13,102 bases of DNA, taken from the NCBI GenBank assembly GCA_910576845.1, contig CAJTJA010000064.1:1-13102 (forward strand), in the 5' to 3' direction. This document shows, in pieces, positions 11,529 to 13,102 of this stretch. Under the pieces are notes generated by a model that saw only the letters and a program-made list of their open reading frames with translations, was not told the origin of the DNA and did not search any database. The stretch is from an uncultured Oscillibacter sp. Lineage in GTDB: Bacteria > Bacillota > Clostridia > Oscillospirales > Oscillospiraceae. Numbering within the stretch: the first letter of the stretch is position 1; each line of letters starts with the position of its first letter. Both the position numbers and the translations under genes were made by a program.

Positions 11529-12521
11529 TCACATGGTTTGCTCCCAGTGTTGGCCACCGCCGAACTTCTGGCCCATGGCCATTTTTTTGATGGCCTCCCG
11601 GCGGCGCTGCTTGCTGTCCGTCCAAGTGGGCGGCGCGGGGAGCTGCCACTCATCATCGTGCTCCAGGTCGGCTGCCACCTGGAACCACCCGGCGGCCAGC
11701 TCACCCATCCAGCCCTCGTGTGGCTCCACCGTCTGGGGGCGGAAGCCCGTGGCCTGACGGTAGAGGAACAGTGCCTCCAGGTTTTCCTTGAGGAAGGTTT
11801 CATCATGGAGGCTGCTGTCCCGGCACTTGCGCCCATTGGGACAGGTGAAGGTGATGTGCTTCCGGTTCGGAGACCAGCTCACCTCGTAGCCCTCTACCTC
11901 CATGTTTTCGATGAAGCTCTCCCGGCTGGTGGCGTATTCCAGTGCCTCGTTGATAGCTTGGATGAGATCCAGCTTCCAACTGTCACCACGCAGGCCCGCC
12001 TGGTACTCGCCGGGCTTCATGCGCTTTTTCTTTCGCTGAGGATTGCACCCGTCCAGCACCGGCAAACCATGGGCCAGACAGATTTCATCATTGACCTTTC
12101 GGTGAGTGAGAAGGTCATTGTAGCTCTGGTGGAGCTTGTGTCCATCCTTGTGGCTGACGCTGTTGACGACCATGTGGTTGTGCAGATGTCCGGTGTTAAC
12201 GTGGGTGGCGATCACCACCTCGAAATCCGGGAACTGCTTCTGCGCGAACTCCAGGCCGATGGCGTTGACCTCTTGGGGGGTGATATTGTCCTCCGCAGAG
12301 AAGGACTGGACGAAGTGGTAGAACTGCGTCCCTCCTGTTTTGCGGAAGCGTTCCTTGGTCATCTGCATCTCAATGAACGCGGACTGTGGGACGCAGTTGC
12401 TGCCAGTGACCAACCACGCATCACCCCAGCGGGTTTTCTTCTCCTGCTTCACGTAGTCGATCACGCCGCGCATCGAACTGGCGGACTGCTTTTTGCACTG
12501 GATCGCGGTGAAGGTTGCCAT
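11529..12521 (-). CDS. mobA: MobA relaxase / mobilization nuclease (MOBP type)
   Basis: The transfer relaxase of element 2: it nicks oriT, binds the 5' end and leads the strand into a helper element's channel. A 330-residue protein starting MATFTAIQCKKQSASSMRGVIDYVKQ, with Y23 as candidate nucleophile. The metal-binding histidine cluster is HVNTGHLHNH (107-116), followed by NSVSHKDGHKLH. The C-terminal part is basic and charged. The ATG at 12521 overlaps the mobC stop by one base (TGATG) and has GGGAGG upstream; GTG at 12527 is a less likely start. No coupling protein or secretion genes are visible in element 2, so it should depend on a helper, possibly one using the FtsK-like pump of element 1. 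Confidence 0.93.
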   Translation of the reverse strand: MATFTAIQCKKQSASSMRGVIDYVKQEKKTRWGDAWLVTGSNCVPQSAFIEMQMTKERFRKTGGTQFYHFVQSFSAEDNITPQEVNAIGLEFAQKQFPDFEVVIATHVNTGHLHNHMVVNSVSHKDGHKLHQSYNDLLTHRKVNDEICLAHGLPVLDGCNPQRKKKRMKPGEYQAGLRGDSWKLDLIQAINEALEYATSRESFIENMEVEGYEVSWSPNRKHITFTCPNGRKCRDSSLHDETFLKENLEALFLYRQATGFRPQTVEPHEGWMGELAAGWFQVAADLEHDDEWQLPAPPTWTDSKQRRREAIKKMAMGQKFGGGQHWEQTM

Positions 12522-12835
12522 CAGCACACCTCCCGAACCAGCGTACTCACTGTGTCACATAGGCGAGCGTACTCGCCGATCAAATCGTCGCCGCGCAGGA
12601 CGCTGATTCGTCCCATGTTGGCCAGGGTGGTGAGCTGGTTGAGGTTGCGGCCCTGGGCTTTCAGCTCGGAGAGCAGATCGTCCAGTCCGTCCACCCGGAC
12701 GATCTCCTTCCCCAAGGCGCAGGTGGTGAGGTAATCCGTGACAGTCATCCCAGCGGCCTTGGCCCGCTGGTGGATAACTTTTTTATCTGCCGGGGTCATC
12801 CGGGCGGTGATGATCTCGGTTTTCTTCTTCTGCAT
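12521..12835 (-). CDS. mobC: MobC relaxosome accessory protein
   Basis: A 104-residue accessory protein that binds oriT and helps the relaxase reach its nick site. The N-terminus is a ribbon-helix-helix-like segment (KKTEIITARMTPADKKVIHQRAKAAGMTVTDYLTTCALG), followed by the family-typical GRNLNQLTTLANMG. AAAGGAG stands 4 nt before the ATG at 12835. An extension upstream to 13051 would run through the palindromic region and is rejected. Order mobC-mobA with a one-base overlap indicates one operon and translational coupling. Confidence 0.9.
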   Translation of the reverse strand: MQKKKTEIITARMTPADKKVIHQRAKAAGMTVTDYLTTCALGKEIVRVDGLDDLLSELKAQGRNLNQLTTLANMGRISVLRGDDLIGEYARLCDTVSTLVREVC

Positions 12836-12842
12836 TGAACTC

Positions 12843-13060
12843 CTTTCTCCCCCCTTCAGGGGGTAGGGGGGCCGGGGCAGTGCCCCGGCGAGTGCGGGCG
12901 GCGTATAGCCGGACGCGATGCTTGCCCCACCCAAAAGGGTGGGCTTCCGCCCCAACGGGGCGTTCTGCGTTGCCCTCACCCGGCGCTCCCACAGCACTGC
13001 GGCGGGGCTGTCCGCATTGCGGGAAGCTGTGAGGAGAAATTTATCCCGCACAAAAATCGA
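12843..13060. other. Hairpin-rich region upstream of mobC, candidate oriT
   Basis: Gene-free DNA with CCCCC-TTCA-GGGGG near 12850, GCCGGGGCA/TGCCCCGGC (12871-12879 with 12881-12889), CCCACCC-AAAA-GGGTGGG (about 12927-12943) and GCCCC-AAC-GGGGC (about 12949-12961). Transfer origins of MobA/MobC elements usually lie directly upstream of mobC and consist of such palindromes. I could not identify the nick site. Confidence 0.45.
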
Positions 13061-13102
13061 ACGGCTGCATTGCCCTCAAAATTGGGCGAAAAAGTGACGG
13101 GG

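Noticed and set aside
11244..12734. 496-residue plus-strand open frame
   Set aside because: It is antisense to mobA and mobC, has no ribosome site and no domain pattern; the leftward genes have clear family motifs and start signals.
12836..13051. N-terminal extension of MobC
   Set aside because: It runs through the palindromic oriT-like region, while the ATG at 12835 has a good AAAGGAG site and starts the family-typical sequence.
1..13102. CRISPR array or rRNA genes
   Set aside because: No regularly spaced repeats of 25-40 bp and no rRNA-like sequence were seen on either strand.

Overview
The window looks like chromosomal DNA of a moderately GC-rich, low-GC-lineage anaerobe, most likely a gut clostridium of the Oscillospiraceae type. 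The basis is strong AGGAGG ribosome-binding sites, SLH-domain and copper-amine-oxidase-stalk secreted proteins, a DUF6809-type small protein, and integrase, MobA and MobC families typical of clostridial mobile elements. I could run no search, so the taxonomy is inference. Nearly everything here belongs to two mobile elements lying head to tail.

Element 1 (left edge to about 7181). A leftward cluster encodes, in transcription order, a small OB-fold/ssDNA-binding-like protein, an HUH rolling-circle Rep, an FtsK/TcpA-like DNA pump, an excisionase and a tyrosine integrase cut by the window edge. No type IV secretion genes are visible, so the module resembles the minimal FtsK + Rep conjugative elements of actinomycetes. 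The cluster starts from a good promoter at about 3970-3999 and has a leader of roughly 460 nt with terminator-like and mutually exclusive stems. To the right lie a three-way-junction palindrome (4202-4297), a SprT-like metalloprotein gene, a 12-bp perfect inverted repeat and an SLH-anchored transglutaminase-like gene, the last two genes on the + strand.

Junction (about 7020-7290). A fragment resembling the 3' end of a tRNA gene through CCA is followed by a terminator, with arm-type repeats on each side. This suggests that two elements share one tRNA attachment site (tandem accretion).

Element 2 (about 7182 to right edge) is an integrative mobilizable element. Leftward genes are mobC, mobA, a secreted stalk-domain/cysteine-peptidase-like protein, a DUF6809-like protein and a tyrosine integrase. 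The integrase is split at its catalytic H-D-L-R-H-T motif by about 1.5 kb of foreign DNA. The insert carries an array of hairpins with an oriT-like sequence and an AT-rich, independently promoted HNH endonuclease gene on the opposite strand. The catalytic-tyrosine half of the integrase lies at 7375-7545 and the N-terminal half at 9056-10042. Unless the insert is removed as RNA or DNA, the element cannot excise with its own integrase.

The most interesting points are the HNH-bearing insertion in the integrase active site, the structured leader of the rep operon, the three-way-junction element and the tandem tRNA att arrangement.
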